DNA of 64,000 nucleotides. Source: an uncultured Roseobacter sp. Its GTDB lineage: Bacteria > Pseudomonadota > Alphaproteobacteria > Rhodobacterales > Rhodobacteraceae. The stretch spans positions 124,001 to 188,000 of the forward strand of contig NZ_CANMNK010000008.1 of NCBI RefSeq assembly GCF_947499265.1, written 5' to 3'. Of the stretch, positions 43,899 through 52,655 are shown piece by piece. The position numbers and the translations under genes are program-made. Within the stretch, counting starts at the first letter, position 1. Each line of letters opens with the position of its first letter. The notes beneath the pieces are model-generated. The model saw only the letters and a program-made list of their open reading frames with translations, did not search any database and was not told where the DNA came from.

Positions 43899-43930
43899 TT
43901 TGACCCAAACGCGCTCAAATTTGTCCCAAA
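43899..43930 (+). promoter_or_regulatory. 21-bp-period direct repeat, candidate AraC-type sites
   Basis: TTTGACCCAAA (43899-43909) and TTTGTCCCAAA (43920-43930) are near-identical 11-mers with a start-to-start distance of 21 bp, two helical turns. They lie about 70-100 bp upstream of the 7TM-DISM/AraC gene. AraC-family factors bind such direct repeats, so autoregulation is plausible. The outer TCATTTG (43896) and CAAATGA (43927) also form an inverted pair. Confidence 0.5.
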
Positions 43931-43996
43931 TGAAGGCAGTTGGGCGCGGCGAATTCGCATACAAGACTGGAAATGAAGACTGTCGATTGGGGGCCG

Positions 43997-45754
43997 ATGA
44001 TCAGGACATATGTGATTGCCTGCGTTCTGCTTTTGCTGTCGCTCAGCGCCGGATCCACCGGGGCAGAAGGCACCGCAGGGCCAGCCGCTGCCTGCTTGCA
44101 GGCGGGAGATGTGCCTCCCATGGCGCACGCGTTATCCGATGCGCCGGATGATCGGTTGCGTCCGCTGCGGGCGGAGTATTTTCTCGATCATACGGCCGCC
44201 ATCGGGCCGGACAGCATAATCGCTCAAGCTTTCCAGCCCCGCACCTGCAGCGGCATTTTTGCCGCGCCATTGCCCTCCCAGGCGCTGTGGCTGAGATTTG
44301 CGCTGTCGAACCCGCATGACGGCACACGCCACTGGGTGATCGGCCTGATGGAGACGATCTTTGACGAGGTGATCCTCTTCGAAGAACAGGGCGGGACGCT
44401 GTCCGAAGTAGCGCGAACCGGTCGCACCGTTGACCTTGCGGACAGGGATAACACCGCCATCCGGACGGGTTTCGACGTTACCATGCAGCCGGAGGATGAC
44501 CGGGTGTTCTATCTGCGTCTTGGTGGCACCTTCGCCCCCACCATCACCGCGGTGATCATGTCCGCAGACCTATTCTTCGGCTGGAGCACGCTGAAATTGA
44601 TCATGACCGCCCTTTTTCTGGGATATGTCGCGACAATCGCGCTTTTCAGCCTGATCGTGTTCCGGCAGATCGATGTGCGTTTCTATCAATACTATACGCT
44701 CTACGTCCTGTGCCTGTTTATCTATTCGTTCATCTATGATGGCTGGCTGAGCAAATTCTTCGGCGTGACGCTTCCTGTGACCACACTTGCGCCGGTCACT
44801 GAATTCTTCGCCGGGCTGGGTACCTTGGCGATTGTGCAATACTGCCGCGTCTTGCTAAATGTCCAAGAAGATACATGGGTTTGGCAGCGTCTCTTCACGT
44901 TGCTGTCGGCAGTGGTGATCGTCGTGATCGGGCTGGCGGTGGTGGACCCTTGGCAGCTCTCCGGGCCGCTGCATCTGATCTACTTCATCAGCCCGTTGAT
45001 CCTGCTGACCATCGCGATCCGCAAGATCATGGCCGGGCTGCCACAGGCCAAACCCATTGCCTGCGCGTTGTTGTCGTTGAGTTTGGGGCTCTTCATTGCG
45101 GTCTATTTTTTCATCTTTCCGATGAACATCACCGGCGCGACCTATGCCTATGATCTGGTGCTGCTGCGCCCGTTGTCCTGGGGCTACTATCTGGCCATTG
45201 TCGGTGAAACGCTGTTCATGATGATGGCCATCTCGACCATGGTGCGCGCCATGCAAACAGAGCGGCGCTCGGCGGTCGTCGAACTCGCAACGCTTGGACA
45301 GCAGGTCAAAGACATCAAGCAACAGCACCGTGAAGCGGAAAAGACAACAACCGCGCGCCTGGAGGCGCTGGAGACCGCTCTGGCGGATGATCCGGAGAAC
45401 AAAGAGCACCTGTCCGCCCGGCAGCAGTTTCTGGAGCAGGCCACGGAAAGCGTTCTCGATCACATCGCCGATCAGGAGTTTGGCGTCGAGAGGCTGGCCT
45501 CCGCACTGGCCGTCAGTCAAAAGACACTTGGCCGCCGGTTGAAGGCGGCGAACGGGCAGTCGCCTGCGTCTTTCATCCGGTCTGTGCGTCTCAATTTTGC
45601 GCGCAATCTGATCCTGCTGGATCAATACAATACGGTCGCAGAGGTCGCCCACGCTGCCGGTTTTTCCAGTGTCAGCAACTTTGCCAAACATTATCGGCAA
45701 GAGTTTGGCGAGGCCCCAAGCAGGTCAATCAGCGTTCTGAGAAGCATTCAATAG
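43997..45754 (+). CDS. 7TM-DISM membrane protein with AraC-type HTH
   Basis: A roughly 585-aa protein: signal peptide (MIRTYVIACVLLLLSLSAG), a periplasmic 7TMR-DISM extracellular domain (about 30-200), seven TM helices (FFGWSTLKLIMTALFLGYVA onward), a coiled segment (QQVKDIKQQHREAEKTTTARLEALE, shown in part) and a C-terminal AraC-type HTH (FGVERLASALAVSQKTLGRRLKAANG, VAEVAHAAGFSSVSNFAKHYRQEFG, split). It looks like a one-component membrane sensor that binds DNA directly. ATG 43973 is an alternative start. A 21-bp direct repeat lies upstream. Confidence 0.85.
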   Translation: MIRTYVIACVLLLLSLSAGSTGAEGTAGPAAACLQAGDVPPMAHALSDAPDDRLRPLRAEYFLDHTAAIGPDSIIAQAFQPRTCSGIFAAPLPSQALWLRFALSNPHDGTRHWVIGLMETIFDEVILFEEQGGTLSEVARTGRTVDLADRDNTAIRTGFDVTMQPEDDRVFYLRLGGTFAPTITAVIMSADLFFGWSTLKLIMTALFLGYVATIALFSLIVFRQIDVRFYQYYTLYVLCLFIYSFIYDGWLSKFFGVTLPVTTLAPVTEFFAGLGTLAIVQYCRVLLNVQEDTWVWQRLFTLLSAVVIVVIGLAVVDPWQLSGPLHLIYFISPLILLTIAIRKIMAGLPQAKPIACALLSLSLGLFIAVYFFIFPMNITGATYAYDLVLLRPLSWGYYLAIVGETLFMMMAISTMVRAMQTERRSAVVELATLGQQVKDIKQQHREAEKTTTARLEALETALADDPENKEHLSARQQFLEQATESVLDHIADQEFGVERLASALAVSQKTLGRRLKAANGQSPASFIRSVRLNFARNLILLDQYNTVAEVAHAAGFSSVSNFAKHYRQEFGEAPSRSISVLRSIQ

Positions 45755-45882
45755 CGCGCCGCATGGAGCAAATATCTCAAGGGCATATCCTTGAACGCAG
45801 CTTGGTTCGCATTAAGGGCGGAAGAATTGCCGCCATTTCTGCGGAACGTCAGGGGCAACCGCCGTCCATAGGGCGAAACGGA

Positions 45883-46161
45883 TCAGAAGCGTGTCTCGTT
45901 ATACTCGTCGATCAGGTTCCGCGCCTTGAGCTCACAATCATTGGGGCTGTCAAGAATGCACGTGCGGGCAAGACCTCTGTAAACAACGCTGGTCTGCGAA
46001 TAGGTGCCATTCGGACCCTCCAGCAGGCGCGTTCTCAACTCATATCGTTCGCCGCCGTAGAACCCGCCCTCCAAGACCGCAGGGGTACGTGTTTCTTCGC
46101 TGATGGTCGCACATGCGCTCAGCATCATAGTCGCCGCGATGACAATAATTCTCAGGGACAT
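45883..46161 (-). CDS. Small lipoprotein of unknown function
   Basis: A 92-aa protein whose start MSLRIIVIAATMMLSACATIS is a lipoprotein signal with the lipobox LSAC. The rest is short and polar (GGFYGGERYELRTRLLEGP, DCELKARNLIDEY). ATG 46161 follows GGAG; the frame extends upstream to 46197 but lacks a better start. Probably an outer-membrane or inner-membrane lipoprotein; no family is recognised. Confidence 0.65.
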   Translation of the reverse strand: MSLRIIVIAATMMLSACATISEETRTPAVLEGGFYGGERYELRTRLLEGPNGTYSQTSVVYRGLARTCILDSPNDCELKARNLIDEYNETRF

Positions 46162-46374
46162 AACTCTACTCCGTACTTTTAACCACAAACCAAACATAGA
46201 GCGCAGAAGCGCTCGAAACAGTTCCTTTTTCCGGTGATGTCACGGATTTGATCTCGCGTCAGGTGGTTTGTGGCGCACCTTGTTGCCTAATTCCGCTTAT
46301 GAAGCGCTAGTTTCTGATGAGGAGTAAAGCCGTCTGTTGGGGATGTCTTTGCGGTACGGCTGCGAAAAATTCTT

Positions 46375-46680
46375 CTAGCAGCTGTTGCCAGCTTGGCCGC
46401 GGGCCAACTCCGACCTGTCCGCATAGACAAAACCGCGGACCTGCGGCCCTTCGAAAGACATGATATGTCCGGCTTTTCGCGCGAAACACGCGCAATTCAC
46501 GTCACTTCTGTTGGATCGGCAGTAGGCCAATTCGCCAATGACATGGGTTTGATAGGCTGCGTCCGCTTCTACAGCGGGGCCGCGTGTCGTCAACGGTGGG
46601 AACAAGAAGCCAACCACCACCACACAGGCAATGCCTGCGGCAACATAGAGGGAGAACGCGCTTTCACCAGCCATTGGCAC
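46375..46680 (-). CDS. Hypothetical single-TM protein
   Basis: A 101-aa protein with an N-terminal membrane helix (LYVAAGIACVVVVGFLFPP) and a polar C-terminal half with a cysteine group (YCRSNRSDVNCACFARKAGH) and a final Cys. The extracytoplasmic cysteines could form disulfides. GAGGTG lies 4 bases upstream of the ATG. No family is recognised; it is conserved-looking but unproved. Confidence 0.5.
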   Translation of the reverse strand: MPMAGESAFSLYVAAGIACVVVVGFLFPPLTTRGPAVEADAAYQTHVIGELAYCRSNRSDVNCACFARKAGHIMSFEGPQVRGFVYADRSELARGQAGNSC

Positions 46681-46795
46681 CTCGAGACGCCCCCAAATAC
46701 TGTATTTCAGATAAGAAACTCGCTCAAGACATTGAAAACGAGCGATTTAAGTAAAATCCTCTCGTTACTTTGCAGCCATGTGCGGGGGTTCTGGG

Positions 46796-47287
46796 TCAGT
46801 AGTCGTCCCCTGAATACCTGTTGGGCAGATGAACACTCTGCGCGTCCCCGATGAACGCGGCCCAAACGCCCCCAGGGCGCCAAATGCCGTCCATCAACTC
46901 AAAGGCCGCCTCTTTCGAAAGGCTGCGGCCGGATTGCGCATGGCGATAGAAAAAAGCGGTCACCCTTGCGTTGTAGATGCAATGCACATGTACCGGCTGA
47001 TCCTCAAGCTGCTCCAGCGCCGCGCAGAAGGCATCGAAGTCGTCCTGCGTCGGGTTCTCGAAATCCACCGGAATGTAGACATATTCCATCCCCAGGGCGG
47101 TTACCGTCCCCGCTTCGTCCGCTAGCGCGCCCTTGTTGGAATGCGGCCCGAGGTTAATGATGTGGGTCACCCCCAAATCCTTGATTTTGGAGAGTTGGTT
47201 TTCCGTGGGCTGACCGGACAGGCTGATTTTGTCATTGATCCGACGCCAGTTCAGGATTTCGGGTATATTCCGCATGGTTTTCTCCAA
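46796..47287 (-). CDS. Protein tyrosine phosphatase-like protein
   Basis: A 163-aa protein of the PTP/dual-specificity-like group seen in bacteria as beta-lactamase-hydrolase-like phosphatases. It starts with NWRRINDKISLSGQPTENQL, and the signature is HVHCIYNARVTAFFYR, where Cys and Arg are separated by four residues; relatives also read HCAANMRxSAF, so the spacing may be normal in this branch. The general acid Asp would be in the loop before it. The start may be at the second Met (47275). Substrates are unknown. Confidence 0.75.
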   Translation of the reverse strand: MEKTMRNIPEILNWRRINDKISLSGQPTENQLSKIKDLGVTHIINLGPHSNKGALADEAGTVTALGMEYVYIPVDFENPTQDDFDAFCAALEQLEDQPVHVHCIYNARVTAFFYRHAQSGRSLSKEAAFELMDGIWRPGGVWAAFIGDAQSVHLPNRYSGDDY

Positions 47288-47451
47288 TCACATGCTGGTT
47301 TGGCCTTGGTGGCTGAGAAGCAGGGTTTCATGCGCATTAAAACTGGAGCCGGTATCCCGGAAATCCACTTTCGTACGAGAGGTCGCGCGAGGCCTTGGCC
47401 GCTCGCCCCAGCTTGAACGACCCTTCGCGCCGATATCCCCTCAGGGCGCAT

Positions 47452-47922
47452 TTACGTCTGCGGCGCGGCACCCTCGCTGTTTTTGAACTGAGCGACCCAA
47501 TTCGTGTGCTCTTCTGAAATCATCGCCTCGACTCTTTCGGCCAAAAGCCGCGTGCGCTTTTCCACATCCGCATCGGTATAGGGCCCGGACCCGGCCATGT
47601 AGAGATACTTTTCATGCCGCAGCGCCTCACAGGAGGAGCGATATTTCTGCCAGTTTTGCCGGTAGCTTCCCAGCTCCTGAAACCCCTCCAGCACCAGAAC
47701 AAGCGCACCCAGCGCGCCGGGCACAACGGCCTTGGTAGGGTCGATCAAGGACACAACCGGAATAGCCGCCGCGATTATGATTTGCAGGGATTTCAAGGCG
47801 AAATACCGGCGTTGCGACGTTACGCTTTTGGCATCGTACCAGGCGATCTGGTTTTCAAGACGCGGGTAATTGCTGTCGTCTGCGGGTGTGGAATGCGCGG
47901 TGGTTTTATCCTCTGGTGGCAC
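47452..47922 (-). CDS. DUF4231 domain protein
   Basis: A 156-aa protein with two central hydrophobic helices (ALKSLQIIIAAAIPVVSLI and PGALGALVLVLEGFQELG) flanked by polar ends (LENQIAWYDAKSVTSQRRYF; RQNWQKYRSSCEALRHEKYLY). This pattern is the DUF4231 membrane family, often near immunity-type or SMODS-linked loci elsewhere but of unknown function. It is divergent from the DUF2189 gene, 195 bp apart. No phage or defence gene is next to it. Confidence 0.8.
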   Translation of the reverse strand: MPPEDKTTAHSTPADDSNYPRLENQIAWYDAKSVTSQRRYFALKSLQIIIAAAIPVVSLIDPTKAVVPGALGALVLVLEGFQELGSYRQNWQKYRSSCEALRHEKYLYMAGSGPYTDADVEKRTRLLAERVEAMISEEHTNWVAQFKNSEGAAPQT

Positions 47923-48117
47923 TAATCATCTCCAGTCTTCAAAACCTCAACACTACGCGGCTCTTTGCGCCGACGCCACTATGTTGTCCCGGTTCAGAGG
48001 GCCGCGCCCCACTGTGCACGACAACGCGCGCCAAATGTGGTACACTCGCTTCAATTGATCTCTTTGGAACGACCTACAACTCTTTTCACTGCTCCGACCG
48101 GAGCGACGGAGGATGGC

Positions 48118-48990
48118 ATGGTTCAGACAATTGGTAACCCACTCTCTTGGATTGCTCAGGCTTTTGGCGGCAGCGCTCAGGGCATCAGTACCGGCGTGCA
48201 GGAATTGGGGGGCGCAGAGGATGGTCAGGTGCAGATCCGCGACATTGATCTGTCTCATCTCAAGGAAGCGCTCAGCAAAGGACGTGCAGATTTTCTGGCC
48301 CTGCGCACGGATGTGATTTTCATCGTGGTGATCTATCCGATCGTGGGCTTGATGCTGACCTGGTTTGCGCTGAACAATCAGGTCCTCTATTTGCTGTTCC
48401 CGCTGGTTTCGGGCTTTGCGCTGTTGGGGCCGGTTGCAGCGGTTGGGCTTTACGAAATGAGCCGACGACGGGAGCAGAGGGTGAAAACCGGGTGGGGGGA
48501 TGGCTTCAGGGTTGTGACCTCTCCGTCCATTTTCCCTATTCTCGTATTGGGCGGGTTCCTGGCCGCGATATTTTTTGTCTGGATGATCTGCGCGCACTTC
48601 ATTTATGGCCTGACCCTGGGGCCCGGGACACCGGACTCAATTTCAGGTTTCTTGCAGGATGCGCTTACAACTTTTCCGGGTTGGATGATGATTTTGGTGG
48701 GCAGTGGTGTCGGCTTTGTCTTTGCCGCTGTTGTCTTGGCGATTAGCTTTGTCTCTTTTCCGCTTCTTGTGGACCGCAGCGTCGGATTGCCGGTTGCGGT
48801 GGTCACCTCACTGAACATCGCCAAGCGTAATCCAAGGACCGTTGCCGCCTGGGGCGCCATTGTGGTGGCGCTGCTTTCCATTGGCGTCATCACCCTCTTT
48901 GTGGGGCTCATCTTCGTGTTGCCGATCCTGGGGCACGCCACGTGGCACCTCTATCGGCAGGCGGTGGTGCCACTGTCCGACGCTTCTTGA
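48118..48990 (+). CDS. DUF2189 integral membrane protein
   Basis: A 290-aa protein with about six TM helices (ALRTDVIFIVVIYPIVGLML, FALLGPVAAVGLYEMSRRRE, GFVFAAVVLAISFVSFPLLVDR, and ending GHATWHLYRQAVV). The ALLGPVAAVGLYEMSRRREQ turn fits the DUF2189 family. The start at ATG 48118 follows CGGAGGATGG; a longer upstream open frame lacks coding character. Function is unknown. A gene-free region of about 500 bp follows before the glycosyltransferase operon. Confidence 0.82.
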   Translation: MVQTIGNPLSWIAQAFGGSAQGISTGVQELGGAEDGQVQIRDIDLSHLKEALSKGRADFLALRTDVIFIVVIYPIVGLMLTWFALNNQVLYLLFPLVSGFALLGPVAAVGLYEMSRRREQRVKTGWGDGFRVVTSPSIFPILVLGGFLAAIFFVWMICAHFIYGLTLGPGTPDSISGFLQDALTTFPGWMMILVGSGVGFVFAAVVLAISFVSFPLLVDRSVGLPVAVVTSLNIAKRNPRTVAAWGAIVVALLSIGVITLFVGLIFVLPILGHATWHLYRQAVVPLSDAS

Positions 48991-49488
48991 TCGCTGGCTG
49001 AAGATATCGGGTGACTAATCCTCAGCTGGGGGTTCCTATTGCCTTGTTTTACATGGTGAAATGGCGCTCTTTGCCGTCATCGATGTACTCTTGACGTTGC
49101 GTGGTGGCAATATTTTCCCGTTATCTTTGTGCCCGTAGCCGTTTTGAAAGCGGGATACGCTTGCCATTGATGGTGCTCGGGCTTTTCAGCGTCGCGCGGC
49201 CTTAACATAATCGAAAATCCTTACTCATTTTGATCTGACGCTTTCTGACAATTCGGGCATTGACCGCCATATGGGCAGATGATCGGCTGCATGTTGCTGG
49301 CCGGATCTGAATTCCGCAGCCGGACCAGATGCACAGGCTGTATTTTCCTGTAAAATGACATCATCACAGGAACAAAACGCGGTGACCCACGGAGGGAATT
49401 TGCAAAACCCTAGATTGTATATAAACTCGATTAATATTTTTGGGATTCGTTTGAATAGTTCTTTGAAAGCAGTCTGGGGGCTGTGAAA
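48991..49488. other. Gene-free region before the glycosyltransferase operon
   Basis: About 500 bp with no supportable gene. It contains an imperfect CGGCTGC/GCAGCCG inverted pair (49284-49290 and 49316-49322) and an AT-rich stretch with TTGTATATAAACTCGATTAA just upstream of the operon start, a plausible promoter zone. An antisense open frame over the 49.4-49.9 kb border has no coding character. Confidence 0.4.
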
Positions 49489-51180
49489 ATGTCGGATTTG
49501 GCCAAAGAAGAGAGCGCAGAAAGCGCTGGCAAATCACAAAGCGCGTCGAAAGTAACCGCACATGATCTTCTGTCCACCGATTGGGAGGACAGATTGGCGG
49601 AAGCACGTGCCAAGCGTCAAAAACTGCTCGAAGCCAAAGGAAAATCCGGCAAGAAGCCCGTGGTGAAACGCCCGCGCTTTCTGGACGAAGAGGGGATGCA
49701 GCCCTTTGCCCCCGTCGCGCCGCGGCCGATGGCCGCCCCCGTGCCAGATGCGATGGATGAAGATCCGACACCTGCGCAGGCTGATCCGGCGCAAGAGGCG
49801 GCCAGTCTGGCCGCAGCATTCCGCGAAGAGGGGGTGGTGACACAACCGGTACGTGGAAAGCTTTTTCCAGCATCCATCCCGCGGGTCGCGACCGTGGTAT
49901 TCGCCTGTTTCTTCGGGCTTGGATTTGGCATGGTCCTGAGCTTTGGCGCGGTTGTCGGCATGGGTTGGGTCTCGCTGACGGATGTTGCCCCGCAGCAAAA
50001 TCTTGCCAGCCCGGACATCAAACCCGAAGCGCCAAGCATTTTCTCCGGCTCTGGCCTGAGCCTGCCTGTCGTGTCGACGATCGGCCAAAATGCAGACCTC
50101 AGTTTGCCAAAGCTCACGGCTGTTCAGACAGGTCCGCCCGGCATGCCCAGGCTCTTCGCCGCGTCGGCAGCTGACAATGCACCCGCCGATGTCCTGTCGC
50201 CGGGTCCGCGGCTGAACATCATCGCCCTGACTTCGGAACCGCTCACATATGCCGAGATACACACCGGACCGATCGATCTGGCGTTTGCAAGCCCTGTGCG
50301 CGGCGATGCGGTACAGCTGCTGACAGGCACAGAACGGATGACAGATGCGCTTCCGGTTTTACCTGAGGTTAGCAATGTTAAACCTTTGACATTCCTGGCA
50401 AGTCTGAATGCTCCGATCCGGGAAAGCCAGGTCCTGGCAAAAGCATTTGCTGCGCAGACCGCGCCGATCCGGATGCCCGTGCCGCAGATGTATGAAAGCA
50501 TGAAAGGCGATCCGCCAGCGACCGTCTGGTCGGAGCCGCTGAAATTGGATGTTTTCTATCCGAATGTGGTGGATTGGGCGTCCATTGACCTCGCAGAGCC
50601 GGTGACAGGATTGGACGGATCGCAAGCGGACGTGCCGCCGATCAGAGCGCAGAACGCGAGCGTGCTGCCGACGGAAACGGTTTCATTCAAACTGCCAGAC
50701 GTCGGCGGTCCGCCTATCAGCCGACCTGATCTGGCGTTCCGGCTCGGCTTTCGCGGTGACAAGGCCGCACAATTCAGCCTCGTTACCTTTGCGCCCACAA
50801 ACGTGAAGAGCGATGCCTTGGACCGTAACGCCGAGATCCTGACCGCAACCGGCTTTCCGGTTGCATCCGTCAACCGTGTCAATTTCAAAGTGTCCAAAAC
50901 CCACGTCCGTTATTACAGCCCTCAGGACGAACAGGTCGCGCAAGCCGTTGCCGCTGAGGTCGGTGGCATTGCCCGCGATTTCACCGGCGCACGCAACTCT
51001 GCACCGCCCGGTCGCATTGAAGTCTGGATGGCAGGCAACAGAGCTTTCGCAAGCACAAACAACCGGCCCAAGAGAACGCCCACCGCTGCACAAAGACGCG
51101 CCTCTTTGAAGGCGCAACTGGAAAACAGGCTGGTCAACAGTCTGCGGCGCGGGGAACACCTTGGGACGCGGTCGCCCTAG
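49489..51180 (+). CDS. Membrane-anchored protein of unknown function
   Basis: A roughly 563-aa protein starting MSDLAKEESAESAGK. It has a polar, Pro/Ala-rich cytoplasmic N-terminus (about 1-120, with a basic KRQKLLEAKGKSGKKPVVKRPR), one TM helix (VATVVFACFFGLGFGMVLSFG, about 130-150) and a large extracytoplasmic part. The C-terminal domain (about 450-530, AEILTATGFPVASVN then VSKTHVRYYSPQDEQVAQAVAAEVGG) resembles the LytR_C/VanZ-associated fold, which binds or processes wall polymers in other families; this is a structural guess. First gene of the glycan operon; ATG 49483 is possible too. Confidence 0.72.
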   Translation: MSDLAKEESAESAGKSQSASKVTAHDLLSTDWEDRLAEARAKRQKLLEAKGKSGKKPVVKRPRFLDEEGMQPFAPVAPRPMAAPVPDAMDEDPTPAQADPAQEAASLAAAFREEGVVTQPVRGKLFPASIPRVATVVFACFFGLGFGMVLSFGAVVGMGWVSLTDVAPQQNLASPDIKPEAPSIFSGSGLSLPVVSTIGQNADLSLPKLTAVQTGPPGMPRLFAASAADNAPADVLSPGPRLNIIALTSEPLTYAEIHTGPIDLAFASPVRGDAVQLLTGTERMTDALPVLPEVSNVKPLTFLASLNAPIRESQVLAKAFAAQTAPIRMPVPQMYESMKGDPPATVWSEPLKLDVFYPNVVDWASIDLAEPVTGLDGSQADVPPIRAQNASVLPTETVSFKLPDVGGPPISRPDLAFRLGFRGDKAAQFSLVTFAPTNVKSDALDRNAEILTATGFPVASVNRVNFKVSKTHVRYYSPQDEQVAQAVAAEVGGIARDFTGARNSAPPGRIEVWMAGNRAFASTNNRPKRTPTAAQRRASLKAQLENRLVNSLRRGEHLGTRSP

Positions 51181-51269
51181 ACCGGGGCAGGGAATAATCG
51201 CCCAAGGTTCCCCTGCCCAGACACGCAAGTAGATGACAAGTTTTAGAAGTAATCATTTCGGATGAAGCC

Positions 51270-51578
51270 GTGGCCAATAACAATCTAATCGCAGTCGTAA
51301 CAATGCTCGTGCTCATGGGGTCATCCGGTGCGGCACAGCAGGAGCCCTCAATCGACGAATTGCTGACCATCGAGAAACTCATTGACGGTGGAGACTGGCG
51401 CGCGCTTTACACCTACGTCCAGGCCAACCCGAGGCTCACCGCGGGTAGTAGCCCCTTGGCGTCGGAACTGCGCTCCTTTGTTGATGATGCAAAACGCGGG
51501 CTGCTTAACAGGTTCGACGCGCCCCCCGGCAATCAAGCGGCAGCTTCGACCGCGACGTCAAACCAGCGCATCTACTGA
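51270..51578 (+). CDS. Small secreted protein
   Basis: A 102-aa protein from GTG 51270 with a signal-like start (IAVVTMLVLMGSSGAAQQEP) and a helical middle (IDELLTIEKLIDGGDWRALYTYVQANPRL). Cleavage after AAQ is likely, giving a small periplasmic protein. Three bases separate its stop from the next gene, so it belongs to the same operon. Not recognised. Confidence 0.6.
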   Translation: MANNNLIAVVTMLVLMGSSGAAQQEPSIDELLTIEKLIDGGDWRALYTYVQANPRLTAGSSPLASELRSFVDDAKRGLLNRFDAPPGNQAAASTATSNQRIY

Positions 51579-51581
51579 GCC

Positions 51582-52655
51582 ATGAACTCCGTTCAAAGCG
51601 CAGCGCCCGACCTCAGGATCGCCTATGTTCTTGATCCTCGATTTCCGGGCGGCACGTCCTCGGCAGTTGCCGCCGAGTTGGAGGTCGTCTCCACCATGGC
51701 GCAGGTGCAGGTTTTTGGTTTGGAGACAGATATGTTTTCAGGTCAGAGGGTCGCGCCCCAGTTGAGCAATACCCTGTTGCGCTTGAACATCCCCTTCCAC
51801 TGGGCAAGCGGGGACATCGCAGCGGATATCGTGATTTTTCACAACCCATCCTGCCTGAAATTTCAAGACAGTCTCGGCGTCACCATCCTGGCGCGCAATC
51901 TGGTGGTGGTGACCCACGAAAATTTTCTGCGGCCCGGCGGTGCAGAAGCTTTCGATGTGGCGAAATGCCTTGATCAAATTGCTGCCGCATCCGTCACGCT
52001 GGACCGGCGGATTGCGCCAATTTCCGCGTGGAACAGATCGACCGTGACGGGTTGGGACGCGGCAAACAGGTTGGGGGCAGGGTGGTCGCTACTGGACACG
52101 GACTGGTTCAATATCTGCGCCTTTGACATGATCCCGCCGACATCCAGCCCGCGTGATCGCAGGGGCCGTCATTCGCGCCCCGGCCTGGAAAAATTTCCGC
52201 AGCGTGACGTGCTGGAGATGTGTTTTCCACAAACCGCTGCGATCAACACCATCCTTGGGGCCGACAGCCTGATGCAAGCAGATGATCTGCCATCGCATTG
52301 GAGCGTCCACCCTTTCGGCGGGCTGACCCTGCAGCAGTATTTTGATGAAATCGACTTTCTGGTCTACTACACCGCGCCCACATGGCGCGAAAGCTTCGGC
52401 CGTGTCATTGCCGAAGCCGTGGCCGCCGGCAAAATCGCAATCACCGATCCAGAAACCGCCCGCACATTCGAGGGTGCGGCCATCAGCGCCGCCCCCGAAG
52501 AAATTGATCAGATCATAGCAAACTATATTGCTGCACCGGATCGTTATCGGGCCGATGTGCTGTCGGGTCAGCAAAAACTGGCGCGCTTCTCCGCAGCGGC
52601 ATTCAAATCGAGAATGGGCAATTTTCTGACCGGCTGTGCAGGAGTAACACCATGA
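51582..52655 (+). CDS. GT-B-type glycosyltransferase
   Basis: A 357-aa protein with the outline of a GT-B glycosyltransferase (GT4-like): a Rossmann start LRIAYVLDPRFPGGTSSAVAAEL, a second part with a PFGG-L-QQYFDEIDFLVYYTAPTWRESFGRVIAEAVAAGKI segment (shown in pieces: VHPFGGLTLQQYFDEID and TWRESFGRVIAEAVAAG), where the final E-x7-E is the usual nucleotide-sugar contact. The middle is unusually short and diverged. It overlaps the next gene by 4 bp (ATGA). The donor and acceptor are unknown. Confidence 0.72.
   Translation: MNSVQSAAPDLRIAYVLDPRFPGGTSSAVAAELEVVSTMAQVQVFGLETDMFSGQRVAPQLSNTLLRLNIPFHWASGDIAADIVIFHNPSCLKFQDSLGVTILARNLVVVTHENFLRPGGAEAFDVAKCLDQIAAASVTLDRRIAPISAWNRSTVTGWDAANRLGAGWSLLDTDWFNICAFDMIPPTSSPRDRRGRHSRPGLEKFPQRDVLEMCFPQTAAINTILGADSLMQADDLPSHWSVHPFGGLTLQQYFDEIDFLVYYTAPTWRESFGRVIAEAVAAGKIAITDPETARTFEGAAISAAPEEIDQIIANYIAAPDRYRADVLSGQQKLARFSAAAFKSRMGNFLTGCAGVTP

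Noticed and set aside
47452-48990. DUF4231 and DUF2189 as part of a defence system
   Set aside because: No nuclease, sensor or mobile gene sits beside them.
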